Numbered from the stretch's first letter, positions 1 to 8,837 are shown. The stretch is DNA of 38,221 nucleotides from Pararhodobacter sp. (GCA_020832665.1 JAFIEG010000040.1:1-38221), one strand, 5' to 3'. The notes: generated by a model from the sequence alone, not told the origin. Translations and numbers: made by a program.

Positions 1-199
1 GCGGCCGTGGGGGGGGGGGGGGTTGGATGGTGTATGGGTGGTGGAACCCCGGCCTTCATTCGGGGGTTTTGCCTGTTGGGGGGGGACCCCCCCGCCCTCG
101 CGTTTGTTCGAGCACGGGCAGCCTCGGCCCGGGTGGGCGCGCAAGCGCCCTCGCCGTACCGCAGGCACGCCTATGGCGTGGTCGTGCCGCAGGCTTCTC
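1..199. other. Left-edge non-coding stretch with G-run and hairpins
   Basis: No convincing gene is present. A run of 14 G occupies 9-22. At 45-70, AACCCC and GGGGG arms are followed by TTTT, which would suit a rho-independent terminator for a plus-strand gene lying outside the window. At 78-93, eight G, one A and seven C form a self-complementary block. At 166-180, CACGCC and GGCGTG flank TAT, 20 bases after the dnaB stop. That hairpin could help end dnaB transcription, but it has no U-tract. Short open frames here are low-complexity and have no plausible ribosome site. Confidence 0.5.
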
Positions 200-1696
200 T
201 CAGAAACCCTCGCCCGAGCCCCGCTGCCAGGGCTGAACCAGATTGCCGAAGCGGGTGAACTGGCCCTCGAAGCTCAGCTCGACCGAGCCGATGGGGCCGT
301 GGCGCTGCTTGCCGATGATCACCTCGGCCTTGCCATGGACCTTTTCCATGACCTCCTGCCATTTCGCCATGGCTTCGAGATCATGGTCGCCCGGCTTCTC
401 GCGTTCGCGGTAATATTCCTCGCGGAAGACGAACATGACGACATCGGCATCCTGCTCGATCGAGCCCGATTCGCGCAGATCGGACAGTTGCGGGCGCTTG
501 TCGTCGCGGTTTTCCACCTGGCGCGAGAGCTGCGAAAGCGCAATCACCGGGATGTTCAGCTCCTTGGCGATGGCCTTGAGCCCCTGGGTGATCTCGCTGA
601 CCTCCTGCACGCGGCTTTCTTTCGTGGAGCCGCGCAGAAGCTGCAGATAGTCAACCATCAGCACATCCAGCCCATGCGTGCGCTTGAGCCGGCGCGCGCG
701 CGCCGCCACCTGCGCCATCGGCAGCGCCGGGGTGTCGTCGATGAAGAGCGGGCAGGCCTCCAGCGCCTTGGCGGCCTCGACGAAGCGGCGGAATTCCTCT
801 TCGGTCATGTCGCCGCGGCGAATCTGCTCGCTGGGCACTTCCGCCGCTTCCGACAGGATGCGCGCGGCCAGCTGCTCGGCCGACATCTCGAGGCTGAAGA
901 AGCCCACCACGCCACCATTGACCGTGCCCTCGGTGCCATCGGGGCGCGTGCCGCGCTTCCAGGCGCGGGCGATGTTGAAGGCGATATTGGTGGCCAGCGA
1001 GGTCTTGCCCATCGAAGGCCGGCCGGCGAGGATGATCAGATCCGACGGGTGCAACCCGCCCAGCTTGCGGTCAAGATCGGCCAGCCCGGTGGAAATACCC
1101 GCCAGCCCGCCATCGCGCTGATAGGCAGCATTGGCCACATTCACCGCCTCGGTCACCGCCTTGAGAAAAGACTGGAAGCCGCGCTCGGCCACGCCCTGCT
1201 CGCCCAGCTTGTAGAGCGCCTGCTCGGCCTCGACGATCTGTTCCTTGGGTTCGCTGTCGACATCGACCTGCGCGGCGCGCGCCGAAATGTCGCGGCCAAG
1301 GCGGATGAGATCGCGCCGCACCGCCAGATCATAGATCATCTGCGCATAGTCGCGCGCCGCCCAGGACGAGATCGCCGCGCCCGCCAGCCGCACCAGATAG
1401 GCCGGCCCGCCCAGCTCGGCCAACCCCTCGTCGCCCTCCATGAATGCCTTGAGCGTCACCGGCGAGGCCAGCGCATTCTTCTGGATGCGCGCTGCCGCGA
1501 TCTCGAAGATGCGCTGATGGACGGGCTCGAAGAAATGCTCGGCCTTCACCAGGGCCGAAATGCGGTCATAGACATCGTTATTGGTCAGCACTGCGCCAAG
1601 AAGCTGCTGCTCGGCCTCGATATTGTGCGGCAGCGCCTCGGGCTCGGCCGGGGTTGGAGCCGTGCCGCCCGGGCGAATCGGGGTGATTTCGCTCAT
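200..1696 (-). CDS. dnaB: Replicative DNA helicase DnaB
   Basis: DnaB is the hexameric, ATP-driven 5'-3' helicase that unwinds DNA at the replication fork and recruits primase. The 498-residue product has the usual N-terminal helical domain (about 20-125) beginning with LPHNIEAEQQLLGAVL, then the RecA-like motor. Walker A is GRPSMGKTSL (225-234), Walker B is VLMVDYLQLL (345-354), and the DNA-loop/arginine-finger region is around LSQLSRQVENRDDKRP (388-402). The frame is open further upstream, but ATG at 1696 is preceded by AGGGAA and gives the family's normal N-terminus. The length is normal for the family. The gene stands alone, downstream of pyrE on the same strand and separated from it by a terminator-like palindrome and a DnaA-box motif. 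Confidence 0.97.
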   Translation of the reverse strand: MSEITPIRPGGTAPTPAEPEALPHNIEAEQQLLGAVLTNNDVYDRISALVKAEHFFEPVHQRIFEIAAARIQKNALASPVTLKAFMEGDEGLAELGGPAYLVRLAGAAISSWAARDYAQMIYDLAVRRDLIRLGRDISARAAQVDVDSEPKEQIVEAEQALYKLGEQGVAERGFQSFLKAVTEAVNVANAAYQRDGGLAGISTGLADLDRKLGGLHPSDLIILAGRPSMGKTSLATNIAFNIARAWKRGTRPDGTEGTVNGGVVGFFSLEMSAEQLAARILSEAAEVPSEQIRRGDMTEEEFRRFVEAAKALEACPLFIDDTPALPMAQVAARARRLKRTHGLDVLMVDYLQLLRGSTKESRVQEVSEITQGLKAIAKELNIPVIALSQLSRQVENRDDKRPQLSDLRESGSIEQDADVVMFVFREEYYREREKPGDHDLEAMAKWQEVMEKVHGKAEVIIGKQRHGPIGSVELSFEGQFTRFGNLVQPWQRGSGEGF

Positions 1697-1876
1697 CGCT
1701 GTCTTTCCCTGTCCGGTTCGGTTCGTGCGGCGATTGAAACGCCTGTCCTGTTTTTGTCTGACATTATCGCTCACGGTGGTTCTGGCCCGGCAACGGGCAT
1801 CGCAACGCCCCGCAACCCTTCCCCACGTCGCCCCTGCTATGCCAAATCGCGGCGCTGCGCGCAATCTGGGTAAAGC

Positions 1877-1885
1877 TGTGGATAA
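1877..1885 (-). promoter_or_regulatory. Perfect DnaA-box sequence upstream of dnaB
   Basis: The minus strand reads TTATCCACA, the full nine-base consensus DnaA box. It lies 181 bases upstream of the dnaB ATG in a non-coding stretch. In many bacteria DnaA binds such boxes in promoters as well as at the origin. Direct control of dnaB by DnaA is an inference. Only one perfect box is present, so this is not an origin by itself. Confidence 0.5.
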
Positions 1886-1974
1886 GCTGGGGACAACCTC
1901 TGAACCACATCATATCGCGGATCAGTGCCCTTGTCGCCCCATATCTGCGCGAATCGTGACGTCAAGAAAAACAA

Positions 1975-2006
1975 CAAAAGTCAAACAATCGATTGTCTGA
2001 CTTTTG
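1975..2006 (-). terminator. Near-perfect 32-base palindrome, probable pyrE terminator
   Basis: Each 16-base half is the reverse complement of the other except for one pair; the left half is CAAAAGTCAAACAATC. The palindrome starts 33 bases after the pyrE stop. On the minus strand it is followed by TTGTTTTTC, giving a stem plus U-rich tail as in a rho-independent terminator. The stem is AT-rich for this genome, so a protein-binding operator for dnaB is the alternative reading. Confidence 0.6.
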
Positions 2007-2038
2007 CCGGACCCTGCCAAGGACAAAAACCTGTGCCG

Positions 2039-2737
2039 TCAACCCGAGGCCGGCGCCCAGTCATGCGGGGCGTTGAGGAACGCCTCGACCGCATCAAGCG
2101 TGGCGGTGTCGAAATCGTCGCCACGGCGGGCCTCGGCCAGCACATCCCACCATGTGCACAGCCGGTGCAGGGAAATGCCCGCCTCGGCCAGTCGCTCCTC
2201 GGCTTGCGGGAAAATGTCGTAGAAGAAGATCACCGCGGTGTGGTGGCAAGTGGCGCCGGTGTCGCGAATCGCCTCGACGAAGCTGAGCTTCGAGCCGCCA
2301 TCGGTGGCCAGATCCTCGACCAGCAGCACGCGCTGGCCCGGCGCCATCTCGCCCTCGATGCGCGCATTGCGCCCGTATCCCTTGGGCTTCTTGCGCACAT
2401 AGCTCATCGGCAGCGCCATGCGCTCGGCGACCAGCGCGGCGAAGGGAATGCCCGCGGTCTCGCCGCCGGCAATGTTGTCGAAGGCCTCGAAACCGGCCGC
2501 CGCCATCACCTTGCAGGTGAGGAAATCCATCAGCGTGGCGCGGATGCGCGGATAGGAGATCAGCTTGCGGCAATCGATATAGGTGGGCGCGCGCAGCCCC
2601 GAGGCGAAGGTGAAGGGCTCGGTTGCGTTGAAATGCACCGCCTTGATGTCCAGCAGCATGCGCGCGCTTAGCCGGGCGATGGTGGCGGGGTCGGTATGGG
2701 CGGTGGGGATCAGGCGGGGGCTCCGGGGTTGGGGCAA
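2039..2737 (-). CDS. pyrE: Orotate phosphoribosyltransferase
   Basis: PyrE transfers phosphoribose from PRPP to orotate to make OMP, the fifth step of UMP synthesis. The product has the substrate loop [10 protein letters not shown] (115-124), the PRPP-binding motif [13 protein letters not shown] (137-149), and the conserved stretches [12 protein letters not shown] and [16 protein letters not shown]. The start is uncertain. The longest frame begins with TTG at 2737 (232 residues) and has no good ribosome site. Homologues as I recall them begin close to LIPT, which would correspond to a CTG at 2713 with GGAG upstream. The next ATG, at 2659, is too late because it removes conserved sequence. The gene is single, 139 bases downstream of the hisG end. 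Confidence 0.93.
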   Translation of the reverse strand: MPQPRSPRLIPTAHTDPATIARLSARMLLDIKAVHFNATEPFTFASGLRAPTYIDCRKLISYPRIRATLMDFLTCKVMAAAGFEAFDNIAGGETAGIPFAALVAERMALPMSYVRKKPKGYGRNARIEGEMAPGQRVLLVEDLATDGGSKLSFVEAIRDTGATCHHTAVIFFYDIFPQAEERLAEAGISLHRLCTWWDVLAEARRGDDFDTATLDAVEAFLNAPHDWAPASG

Positions 2738-2876
2738 GAGCGGCGATAGCGAGTTTGGCGAAGCGGGGCAACCGGTCGGATACTACGCCACAATGCCCTT
2801 GCGACTTTAGGTTGATCATTTCCGCTGGCGAACGTTTCCCGCCCGTGCGAACCAACGCGGTCAACCCGCTTCAGCA

Positions 2877-3584
2877 TCACGCCGCCGGCGGCGGCAATGC
2901 CACCCCCAATCGCCCCGCCACTGCCGCCGCCGCGTCCCGGCACCCTGTCCAATCGGCCGCGCGCGCGGCAAAGAGCGTGGCCTGCGAGCGCAGCACCGGC
3001 GGCGCCGACAGGATCTTCAGATGATTGGCGCGCAGCGTCTCGCCGGTCGAGGTGATATCGGCGATCGCCTCGGCGGTCAGGTTGCGAATCGTGCCCTCGG
3101 TGGCGCCCTGGCTGTCAACGAGCTGGTAATCGGCCACGCCGTGGCGCTTGAGATAGTCGCGCACCAGCCGGTGATACTTGGTGGCAATGCGCAGTCGGAA
3201 ACCATGCGCGGCGCGAAACCCCGCCGCCGCGGCATCGAGATCATCCAGCGTATCGACATCGACCCAGGCGGCGGGCACGGCGATGACCAGATCGGCGTGG
3301 CCAAAACCCATCGGCGCCAGCTCGGCCACGCGGCCGGGCCAGCCGGCCAGCTTCTCGCGCAGAAGATCGGTGCCGGTAACGCCCAGATGGATGCGCCCGG
3401 CGGCCAGCTCGCGCGGGATCTCGGCCGCCGACAGCAGCACCAGCGACACCCCCTCCAGCCCCTCGACGGCGCCGGCATATTCACGCTCGTTGCCGGTGCG
3501 GCGCAAGGTGATGCCGCGCGCGGCGAACCAGGCAAAGCTCTGATCCATCAGCCGGCCCTTGGATGGCACGCCGATCTTCAGCAT
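2877..3584 (-). CDS. hisG: ATP phosphoribosyltransferase catalytic subunit (short form)
   Basis: HisG joins ATP and PRPP in the first, feedback-controlled step of histidine synthesis. The 235-residue product starts [13 protein letters not shown] and carries the PRPP-binding loop region near SQGATEGTIRNLTAEA (158-173) and DITSTGETLRANHLKIL. It ends without the C-terminal ACT-like regulatory domain of long HisG. It is therefore the short form, which needs HisZ to be active, and hisZ is directly upstream. The ATG at 3584 forms a TGATG junction with the hisZ stop. A GTG one codon earlier (3587) is also possible. Confidence 0.95.
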   Translation of the reverse strand: MLKIGVPSKGRLMDQSFAWFAARGITLRRTGNEREYAGAVEGLEGVSLVLLSAAEIPRELAAGRIHLGVTGTDLLREKLAGWPGRVAELAPMGFGHADLVIAVPAAWVDVDTLDDLDAAAAGFRAAHGFRLRIATKYHRLVRDYLKRHGVADYQLVDSQGATEGTIRNLTAEAIADITSTGETLRANHLKILSAPPVLRSQATLFAARAADWTGCRDAAAAVAGRLGVALPPPAA

Positions 3585-4693
3585 CACGCGCCCCCCTTCA
3601 GCGCCACCACCAGTTCGGGCCGGATCACCCCGCCCACCGCCGGGATCGAGCGCCCCTGCCCCAGCACCGCGGTGAGCGCGTCATAGCGCCCGCCCGAGGC
3701 CACCGGCGGCAGATCGGGCCGCGCCTCGGCGTAAAGGCCGAAGACGAAACCGTCGTAATATTCCATCGATGTGCGGCCATAGCTTGCCTCGAAATCGAGC
3801 GTGGCCACCTCGATACCGCGCGCCTCAAGCGCCCCAAGCCGCGCCGCCATGCCGCGCACGGCGTCAGCGATCCAGGGCATGGCGCGGGCGCTTTCTTGCA
3901 GCATTTCAAGCGCCTGCGGGGCCTTGGCGCTAATTTCCAGCATCATTTCCAGCGCATCGACCGGCGCGCCGGGCAAGGGCGGCGCGCCGGCATCCTCGGC
4001 CAGCCGGTCGAGCCGGGCATTGATCTCGGCGCGGCTGCGCAGCCCGATATGCGGGGCGGGGCTTTGCGGGCGCTCGCCGCGCCCCAGCGCGGTCAGTAGC
4101 GCCGCGCGCTCGGGCGGCACCGGCGCGCGCCCGGCGTAACGTTCTAGCAGCGCGCGAAAACGCTGCGGGCGCCACAGATGGCGCATCAGCGCCGCCTTGC
4201 GCGGCGCGGTGGTGGGCAGCCCGGCAACGGCAGCGCGCAAGATGCCAATATCGCCGATGGCAGCGCGCAGCCCCAAGGGCGCCAGCAGCCCGTGGATGAG
4301 CGCAAACACCTCGGCATCGGCGCCGGCGCGGTCGGCACCGTCAAAGACCTCATAACCCGCCTGCAGATACTCGCTGGCGCGCGCCGTGCCGGGCTCTTCC
4401 TGCTTGCGGAAAACCCGGCCCAGATAGCAATAGCGCGCCGGCTCGGCGCCCTCGGCCATATGCGCCTGCACCACGGGCACGGTGAAATCGGGGCGCAGCA
4501 TCATCTCGCCGGCAAGCGGGTCTTGCGTGACATAGGCGCGCGCGCGGATGTCCTCGCCATAAAGGTCGAGCAGCACCTCGGCAGGTTGCAGCACCGGGGT
4601 TTCAACCTGTTGCGCGCCGGCGCTGGTGAAGGCGGCGAGCAGCGCCTGCCCCTCGGCGCGGGCACCGGCGGGATCGGCGCGCAGCGGGCTCAT
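3584..4693 (-). CDS. hisZ: ATP phosphoribosyltransferase regulatory subunit HisZ
   Basis: HisZ resembles the catalytic core of histidyl-tRNA synthetase but does not charge tRNA. It binds short HisG to form the active, histidine-sensitive complex. The 369-residue product shows class II synthetase-like remnants: [25 protein letters not shown] and ASGGRYDAL near the C-terminus. It lacks the anticodon-binding domain. The frame extends upstream, but the ATG at 4693 overlaps the hisS stop as ATGA and gives the usual N-terminus. Translational coupling within hisS-hisZ-hisG is likely. Confidence 0.93.
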   Translation of the reverse strand: MSPLRADPAGARAEGQALLAAFTSAGAQQVETPVLQPAEVLLDLYGEDIRARAYVTQDPLAGEMMLRPDFTVPVVQAHMAEGAEPARYCYLGRVFRKQEEPGTARASEYLQAGYEVFDGADRAGADAEVFALIHGLLAPLGLRAAIGDIGILRAAVAGLPTTAPRKAALMRHLWRPQRFRALLERYAGRAPVPPERAALLTALGRGERPQSPAPHIGLRSRAEINARLDRLAEDAGAPPLPGAPVDALEMMLEISAKAPQALEMLQESARAMPWIADAVRGMAARLGALEARGIEVATLDFEASYGRTSMEYYDGFVFGLYAEARPDLPPVASGGRYDALTAVLGQGRSIPAVGGVIRPELVVALKGGA

Positions 4694-6192
4694 CCCTGCC
4701 CGCCCGCTTTCTGCACGGCGAGTATCTCGCGCACCGCCGCCACCAGATCGGCGCGCTTCACCTCGCGCTGGGCGGGCTGTGCCTTCCATTCCTCGTGGCT
4801 GGCCTGTTCGGCGATCTGCGCGCCCAGCAGCAGATCCTTGATCTGCACCACGCCGCGCGCGGCCTCGTCCGCGCCTTCGATAATGGCGATGGGAGAGCCG
4901 CGTTTATCGGCATATTTCAACTGGTTGCCGAAATTCTTGGGATTGCCCAGATAGGCCTCGGCGCGGATGCCGTTGTTGCGCAACTCGCCCACCATGGCGA
5001 AGTAATCTGCCATGCGCGCGCGGTCCATCACCGTCACCACCACCGGGCCGGGCTCGGCGGCGCCCGCCTGCCCCTTCGCGGCCAGCGCCGCCAGCAGCCT
5101 GTCCACACCGATGGAAACCCCGGTCGCCGGAACCGCCTGCCCGGTGAAGCGCTTGACCAGATCATCATAGCGCCCGCCGCCGGCCACCGAGCCGAACTGG
5201 CGCTTGCGGCCCTTCTCATCAAGGATTTCGAAGGTCAGCTCGGCCTCATAGACCGGGCCAGTGTAATAGCCCAGCCCGCGAACCACCGAAGGGTCGATGA
5301 CGATGCGTTCAGGGCCGTAGCCTTGGGCATCGAGCAAAGAAGCGATTTCTTCAAGTTCATCAACGCCTTCCAGGCCGATCTTCGAGCCCTTGACGAGATC
5401 GCGCAAGGCCGCCGCCGTGGCCGCGCCGCTGTCGCGCCGCGCATTGGTGAAAGCCAGCACGATATCGGCCTGCGCCTGCCCCAGCCCCGCGCCCTTGGTG
5501 AAATCGCCGCTTTCATCCTTGCGCCCCGCACCCAGCAGCGCGCGCACGCCGTCCTCGCCCAGCCGGTCGAGCTTGTCGATGGCGCGCAGCACGATGCCGC
5601 GTTCCTCGGCGAAGCGGTCGGGGTCTGTCGGGTCGAGGATGCCGGCAGCCTCCATCACGCCATTCAAGACCTTGCGGTTGTTGACCCGCACCAGGCAGGC
5701 ATCGCCCAGCCCCAGCACGGCGAAGACATCAACCAGCATGGCGCAGATCTCGGCATCAGCGGCCACCGAAGCCGCCCCCACCGTATCGGCATCGCATTGA
5801 TAGAACTGGCGAAACCGCCCCGGCCCGGGCTTTTCGTTGCGCCAGACCGGGCCCATCGCAAAGCGCCGGTAGGGGCTGGGCAGATCGTTGCGATATTGCG
5901 CCGCCACGCGGGCCAGCGGCGCGGTCAGATCGTAGCGCAGCGCCAGCCAGTCGCCCTCTTCCTGCCAGGCGAAGACGCCGGCATTGGGCCGGTCGACATC
6001 GGGCAGATACTTGCCCAGCGCGTCGAGCGTTTCCACGGCGCTGGTTTCCAGCGGCTCGAAGCCATAGGCGTGATAGACCTCGCCGATCTGCGCCAGCATT
6101 CGCTGGCGCGCGCGCAGCTCGGCGCCGAAATAGTCGCGAAACCCCTTGGGCGTTTCGGCGCGGGGGCGGCGGGGGGCTTTGGGTTTGGCCAT
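4690..6192 (-). CDS. hisS: Histidyl-tRNA synthetase
   Basis: HisS charges tRNA-His with histidine. The 500-residue product is a class II synthetase with motif 2 in [20 protein letters not shown] (114-133), the histidine-specific stretch [14 protein letters not shown], motif 3-type sequence [12 protein letters not shown], and a C-terminal anticodon-binding domain (from about residue 400). It is longer than the roughly 420-430 residues of E. coli-type enzymes. Its motif 2 end, FYQCDAD, is closer to the eukaryotic and divergent alphaproteobacterial type as I know them. The ATG at 6192 begins a basic, Pro-rich leader. hisS is first in hisS-hisZ-hisG and divergent from slyX, with 75 bases between them. 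Confidence 0.96.
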   Translation of the reverse strand: MAKPKAPRRPRAETPKGFRDYFGAELRARQRMLAQIGEVYHAYGFEPLETSAVETLDALGKYLPDVDRPNAGVFAWQEEGDWLALRYDLTAPLARVAAQYRNDLPSPYRRFAMGPVWRNEKPGPGRFRQFYQCDADTVGAASVAADAEICAMLVDVFAVLGLGDACLVRVNNRKVLNGVMEAAGILDPTDPDRFAEERGIVLRAIDKLDRLGEDGVRALLGAGRKDESGDFTKGAGLGQAQADIVLAFTNARRDSGAATAAALRDLVKGSKIGLEGVDELEEIASLLDAQGYGPERIVIDPSVVRGLGYYTGPVYEAELTFEILDEKGRKRQFGSVAGGGRYDDLVKRFTGQAVPATGVSIGVDRLLAALAAKGQAGAAEPGPVVVTVMDRARMADYFAMVGELRNNGIRAEAYLGNPKNFGNQLKYADKRGSPIAIIEGADEAARGVVQIKDLLLGAQIAEQASHEEWKAQPAQREVKRADLVAAVREILAVQKAGGQG

Positions 6193-6267
6193 GTGCTTGA
6201 TGCTCGTCTTGCGCTCGCGTGTGGTCTAGCCCATGGCTTGGCAGGGGGCAAGCAGCGGAGGTCAGGC

Positions 6268-6486
6268 ATGAGCAAGGATAGCGATGAACGGCTGCAGGCG
6301 AGCGAGGAGCGCATCGCGCATCTGACGCGCACAGTAGACGATCTGTCGGACCTGCTGCGCGAACAGGGGCGGCAGATCGAACGGTTGCAGGCGCAGCTGG
6401 CGCATCTGATCGAACGCGAGGCCGAGCGCGAGGCCGAATCCGGCGCCTCGGTCACGCTGGGCGACGAGAAGCCGCCGCACTGGTAG
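6268..6486 (+). CDS. slyX: SlyX family small coiled-coil protein
   Basis: The 72-residue protein is almost entirely helical: ERLQASEERIAHLTRTVDDL is followed by heptad-rich sequence to about residue 53. It ends in PPHW, matching the PPHY/W tail typical of SlyX. The molecular function of SlyX is not established. A strong GGAGG at 6257-6261 sets the ATG at 6268, although the same frame stays open far upstream across the hisS antisense strand. It is divergent from hisS and lies 92 bases before purB, possibly in the same transcript. Confidence 0.85.
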   Translation: MSKDSDERLQASEERIAHLTRTVDDLSDLLREQGRQIERLQAQLAHLIEREAEREAESGASVTLGDEKPPHW

Positions 6487-6494
6487 GCCCCCCA

Positions 6495-6523
6495 GCCCTT
6501 GCCAAGGCCCCCGGCCCTTGCCA
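6495..6523 (+). repeat. Short direct repeat between slyX and purB
   Basis: GCCCTTGCCA occurs at 6495-6504 and again at 6514-6523. The first copy also forms the small palindrome CCTTGCCAAGG. No U-tract follows. I see no clear role; it may be a weak terminator or chance GC-rich repetition. Confidence 0.3.
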
Positions 6524-6578
6524 GCCCACTACCCCCGGTCTATCAGGCGCGCAAACCCCGACAGCCGAGGAAAAAGCC

Positions 6579-7886
6579 ATGATCCCCCGCTATTCGCGCC
6601 CCGAGATGGTGGCCATCTGGTCGCCCGAGACGAAGTTTCGCATCTGGTTCGAGATCGAGGCGCATGCCTGCGATGCGATGGCCGATCTGGGCGTGATCCC
6701 ACGCGCGAATGCGCAGGCGCTGTGGAAGGCAAGGGATACCGAATTCGATGTCGCGCGCATCGACGAGATCGAGGCGGTGACGAAGCACGATGTCATCGCC
6801 TTTCTTACCCATCTGGCCGAAATCGTGGGCAGCGACGAGGCGCGCTTCGTGCATCAGGGCATGACCTCATCGGATGTGCTGGACACGACGCTGAACATCC
6901 AGCTGGTGCGCGCGTCTGATCTTCTGCTGGCGGGGATGGACCGGCTGCTGGCGGCGCTGAAGGCGCGCGCGCTTGAGCACAAGGATACGCTGCGCATCGG
7001 CCGCTCGCATGGTATCCATGCCGAGCCAACCACCATGGGGCTGACCTTCGCGCGGTTCTACGCCGAGATGGCGCGCGGGCGCAAACGACTGGAAGCGGCG
7101 CGCGAGGAAGTGCGCACGGGGGCAATTTCGGGCGCGGTGGGGACATTTGCCAATATCGACCCGGCTGTCGAGGCGCATGTCTGCGAAATGCTCGGCCTGA
7201 TCCCCGAGCCGATTTCCACCCAGGTCATTCCGCGCGACCGGCACGCGATGTTCTTTGCCACGCTGGGGGTGATAGCCTCGTCGATCGAGAATATCGCGGT
7301 GGAGATCCGCCACATGCAGCGCACCGAGGTGCTGGAGGGCGAGGAATACTTTTCTGCCGGGCAAAAGGGCTCGTCGGCGATGCCGCACAAGCGCAACCCG
7401 GTGCTGAGCGAGAACCTGACCGGGCTGGCGCGGCTGGTGCGCTGCATGGTGGTGCCGGCGATGGAAAATGTGGCGCTGTGGCATGAGCGCGATATCTCGC
7501 ACAGCTCGGTCGAGCGCATGATCGGCCCCGATGCCACGGTGACGCTTGATTTCGCGCTGCACCGGCTGGCCGGCGTGATCGAGAAGCTGGTGGTCTACCC
7601 CGAGGCGATGCTGGCCAACATGAACCGCTTTCGCGGGCTGGTGATGAGCCAGCGCGTGCTGCTGGCGCTGACCCAGGCCGGCGTGAGCCGCGAAGATGCC
7701 TACCGGCTGGTGCAGCGAAACGCGATGAAGGTCTGGGAAGAGGGCAAGGATTTCAAGACCGAGCTGCTCGGTGACGAAGAGGTGCGTGCGGCGCTCTCGG
7801 CCAAAGAGATCGAAGAAAAGTTCGATCTGGCCTATCACACAAGGCATGTGGACACGATCTTCGCGCGGGTGTTCGGCGCGGGCTGA
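6579..7886 (+). CDS. purB: Adenylosuccinate lyase
   Basis: PurB releases fumarate twice in purine synthesis, from SAICAR to give AICAR and from adenylosuccinate to give AMP. The 435-residue product has the fumarase/aspartase superfamily signature SSAMPHKRNP at 265-274, the substrate loop region HQGMTSSDVLDT near residue 90, and GRSHGIHAEPTT around 145, which holds a catalytic His. The ATG at 6579 follows CGAGGA. The length is typical of the short PurB type found in alphaproteobacteria. Its TGA abuts the stop of the converging unknown gene. Confidence 0.97.
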   Translation: MIPRYSRPEMVAIWSPETKFRIWFEIEAHACDAMADLGVIPRANAQALWKARDTEFDVARIDEIEAVTKHDVIAFLTHLAEIVGSDEARFVHQGMTSSDVLDTTLNIQLVRASDLLLAGMDRLLAALKARALEHKDTLRIGRSHGIHAEPTTMGLTFARFYAEMARGRKRLEAAREEVRTGAISGAVGTFANIDPAVEAHVCEMLGLIPEPISTQVIPRDRHAMFFATLGVIASSIENIAVEIRHMQRTEVLEGEEYFSAGQKGSSAMPHKRNPVLSENLTGLARLVRCMVVPAMENVALWHERDISHSSVERMIGPDATVTLDFALHRLAGVIEKLVVYPEAMLANMNRFRGLVMSQRVLLALTQAGVSREDAYRLVQRNAMKVWEEGKDFKTELLGDEEVRAALSAKEIEEKFDLAYHTRHVDTIFARVFGAG

Positions 7887-8267
7887 TCAGCCTTCGTCCA
7901 CCTCGATCCGGTCGGCGATTTCGGGGGCAATGAGGCCCGCATGCAGCGCCAGAAGCACGATCCTGGCATCAAGCGAATCGCCCTCATTGATGGCGCCCTC
8001 CAGCCGCTGCGCGGCGCGCTCAGCGGCATCGGCGCCGTTGCTGGTGCCGAATTGCTCATGCCCGAGCATGCAATAGCAAAACAGCTGCGCGGCCTCGCCA
8101 TAGGCGGCATCCCTGCCCTTTTCCGCTGCCGCCTGCTTGTGCAGCCGCACCAGCGTCAGCTTCACGCCATCGGGCACCAGAAGCGGGTGCACCCCGGCGG
8201 CGCGCAGCGCGCCATCGAGCGCATTCAGCGCCGCCGACTGGCCGAACAGATCGAAGAAGCGCAACAT
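7887..8267 (-). CDS. Conserved hypothetical protein, 126 residues
   Basis: I do not recognise a named family. The protein starts MLRFFDLFGQ from ATG 8267; a TTG two codons earlier is less likely. It looks soluble and mostly helical, with a central Cys pair (QLFCYCMLGHEQF) and an acidic C-terminus EIADRIEVDEG. Codon use matches its neighbours, and the reading frame is intact with no signal peptide. Its stop directly touches the purB stop. It is probably transcribed with, or downstream of, the MarR gene on the same strand, 60 bases away. Confidence 0.75.
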   Translation of the reverse strand: MLRFFDLFGQSAALNALDGALRAAGVHPLLVPDGVKLTLVRLHKQAAAEKGRDAAYGEAAQLFCYCMLGHEQFGTSNGADAAERAAQRLEGAINEGDSLDARIVLLALHAGLIAPEIADRIEVDEG

Positions 8268-8327
8268 GGCCAAAGCGTAGCAGGTCTCATCGCCGGTTCC
8301 ATCTCAAATCGGCGCTGGCGCGCGGGT

Positions 8328-8837
8328 TCAGGGCGCATCGACTGCCTTGTCATCGCGCTCGCCCACCGCGAGCGGGCGCAGTTCCTCGCCGCCGGGAAAG
8401 GGCGTGGTGTCCTCGGCATCGAAAAGCGAGGCCAGCCTTTCCGAGACGGCCAGCAGCATGGCCTGCTCCCACGCCGGCAAGGTCTCGAAGCGCCGCGTGA
8501 AGCGCTCATGCAGCGGGTCCGGGGTCTGGTCGATGAGGACGCGCCCTGCATCGGTCAGAATCACCCAGATTGCCCGCCGGTCTGAATGACGCCGCTCGCG
8601 CCGGACAAGCCCGCGCGCCTCCAGCCGGTCGATCTGCAACGAGATCGTCGCCTGGCCCACCCCCAGTGTGCGGGCGATGTCGCGCGGCATCTCCTGGCCG
8701 TTGCGCGACAGCGTGTGCAGCACCAGAAGCTGCGCCTGCGTCAGACTCGACGCCTTGGCCATCGCGCGGGCATTGGTTTCCAGCGCGTGCACGATGCGGC
8801 GCAGCGCAATCAGCGTTTCGGACGAACGATCTGCCAT
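8328..8837 (-). CDS. ectR: MarR-family regulator, probable EctR
   Basis: The 169-residue protein is a winged-helix regulator. The recognition region is PRDIARTLGVGQATISLQID (51-70), followed by the wing RRERRHSDRRAIWVILTDAG (79-98), with flanking helices for dimerisation. It is divergent from ectA. MarR-type EctR proteins sit in the same position in other ectoine producers and repress ectABC until salt rises. The family is clear from sequence; the EctR role is inferred from context. ATG 8837 gives the normal N-terminus (ADRSSETLIALRRIV); an in-frame extension reaches further upstream but has no support. Confidence 0.85.
   Translation of the reverse strand: MADRSSETLIALRRIVHALETNARAMAKASSLTQAQLLVLHTLSRNGQEMPRDIARTLGVGQATISLQIDRLEARGLVRRERRHSDRRAIWVILTDAGRVLIDQTPDPLHERFTRRFETLPAWEQAMLLAVSERLASLFDAEDTTPFPGGEELRPLAVGERDDKAVDAP

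Larger units (their letters stand above)
1697..2038. other. dnaB-pyrE intergenic region (342 bases)
   Basis: No gene is supported here. The region holds a perfect DnaA-box sequence (1877-1885) and a 32-base palindrome (1975-2006), listed separately. Next to the DnaA box is a weaker, similar stretch, GGGGACAA (1889-1896). The dnaB promoter must lie here, but I could not fix it. GATAAT on the minus strand near 1765 is a possible -10 without a good -35 at normal spacing. Confidence 0.6.

Noticed and set aside
23-1873. 616-codon plus-strand open frame opposite dnaB
   Set aside because: It is an antisense shadow of dnaB. It has no family similarity that I can see, and the opposite strand has all DnaB motifs.
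4795-6486. 563-codon plus-strand open frame spanning hisS antisense and slyX
   Set aside because: Only the last 72 codons, after the GGAGG at 6257-6261, look like a real protein (SlyX). The rest mirrors hisS.
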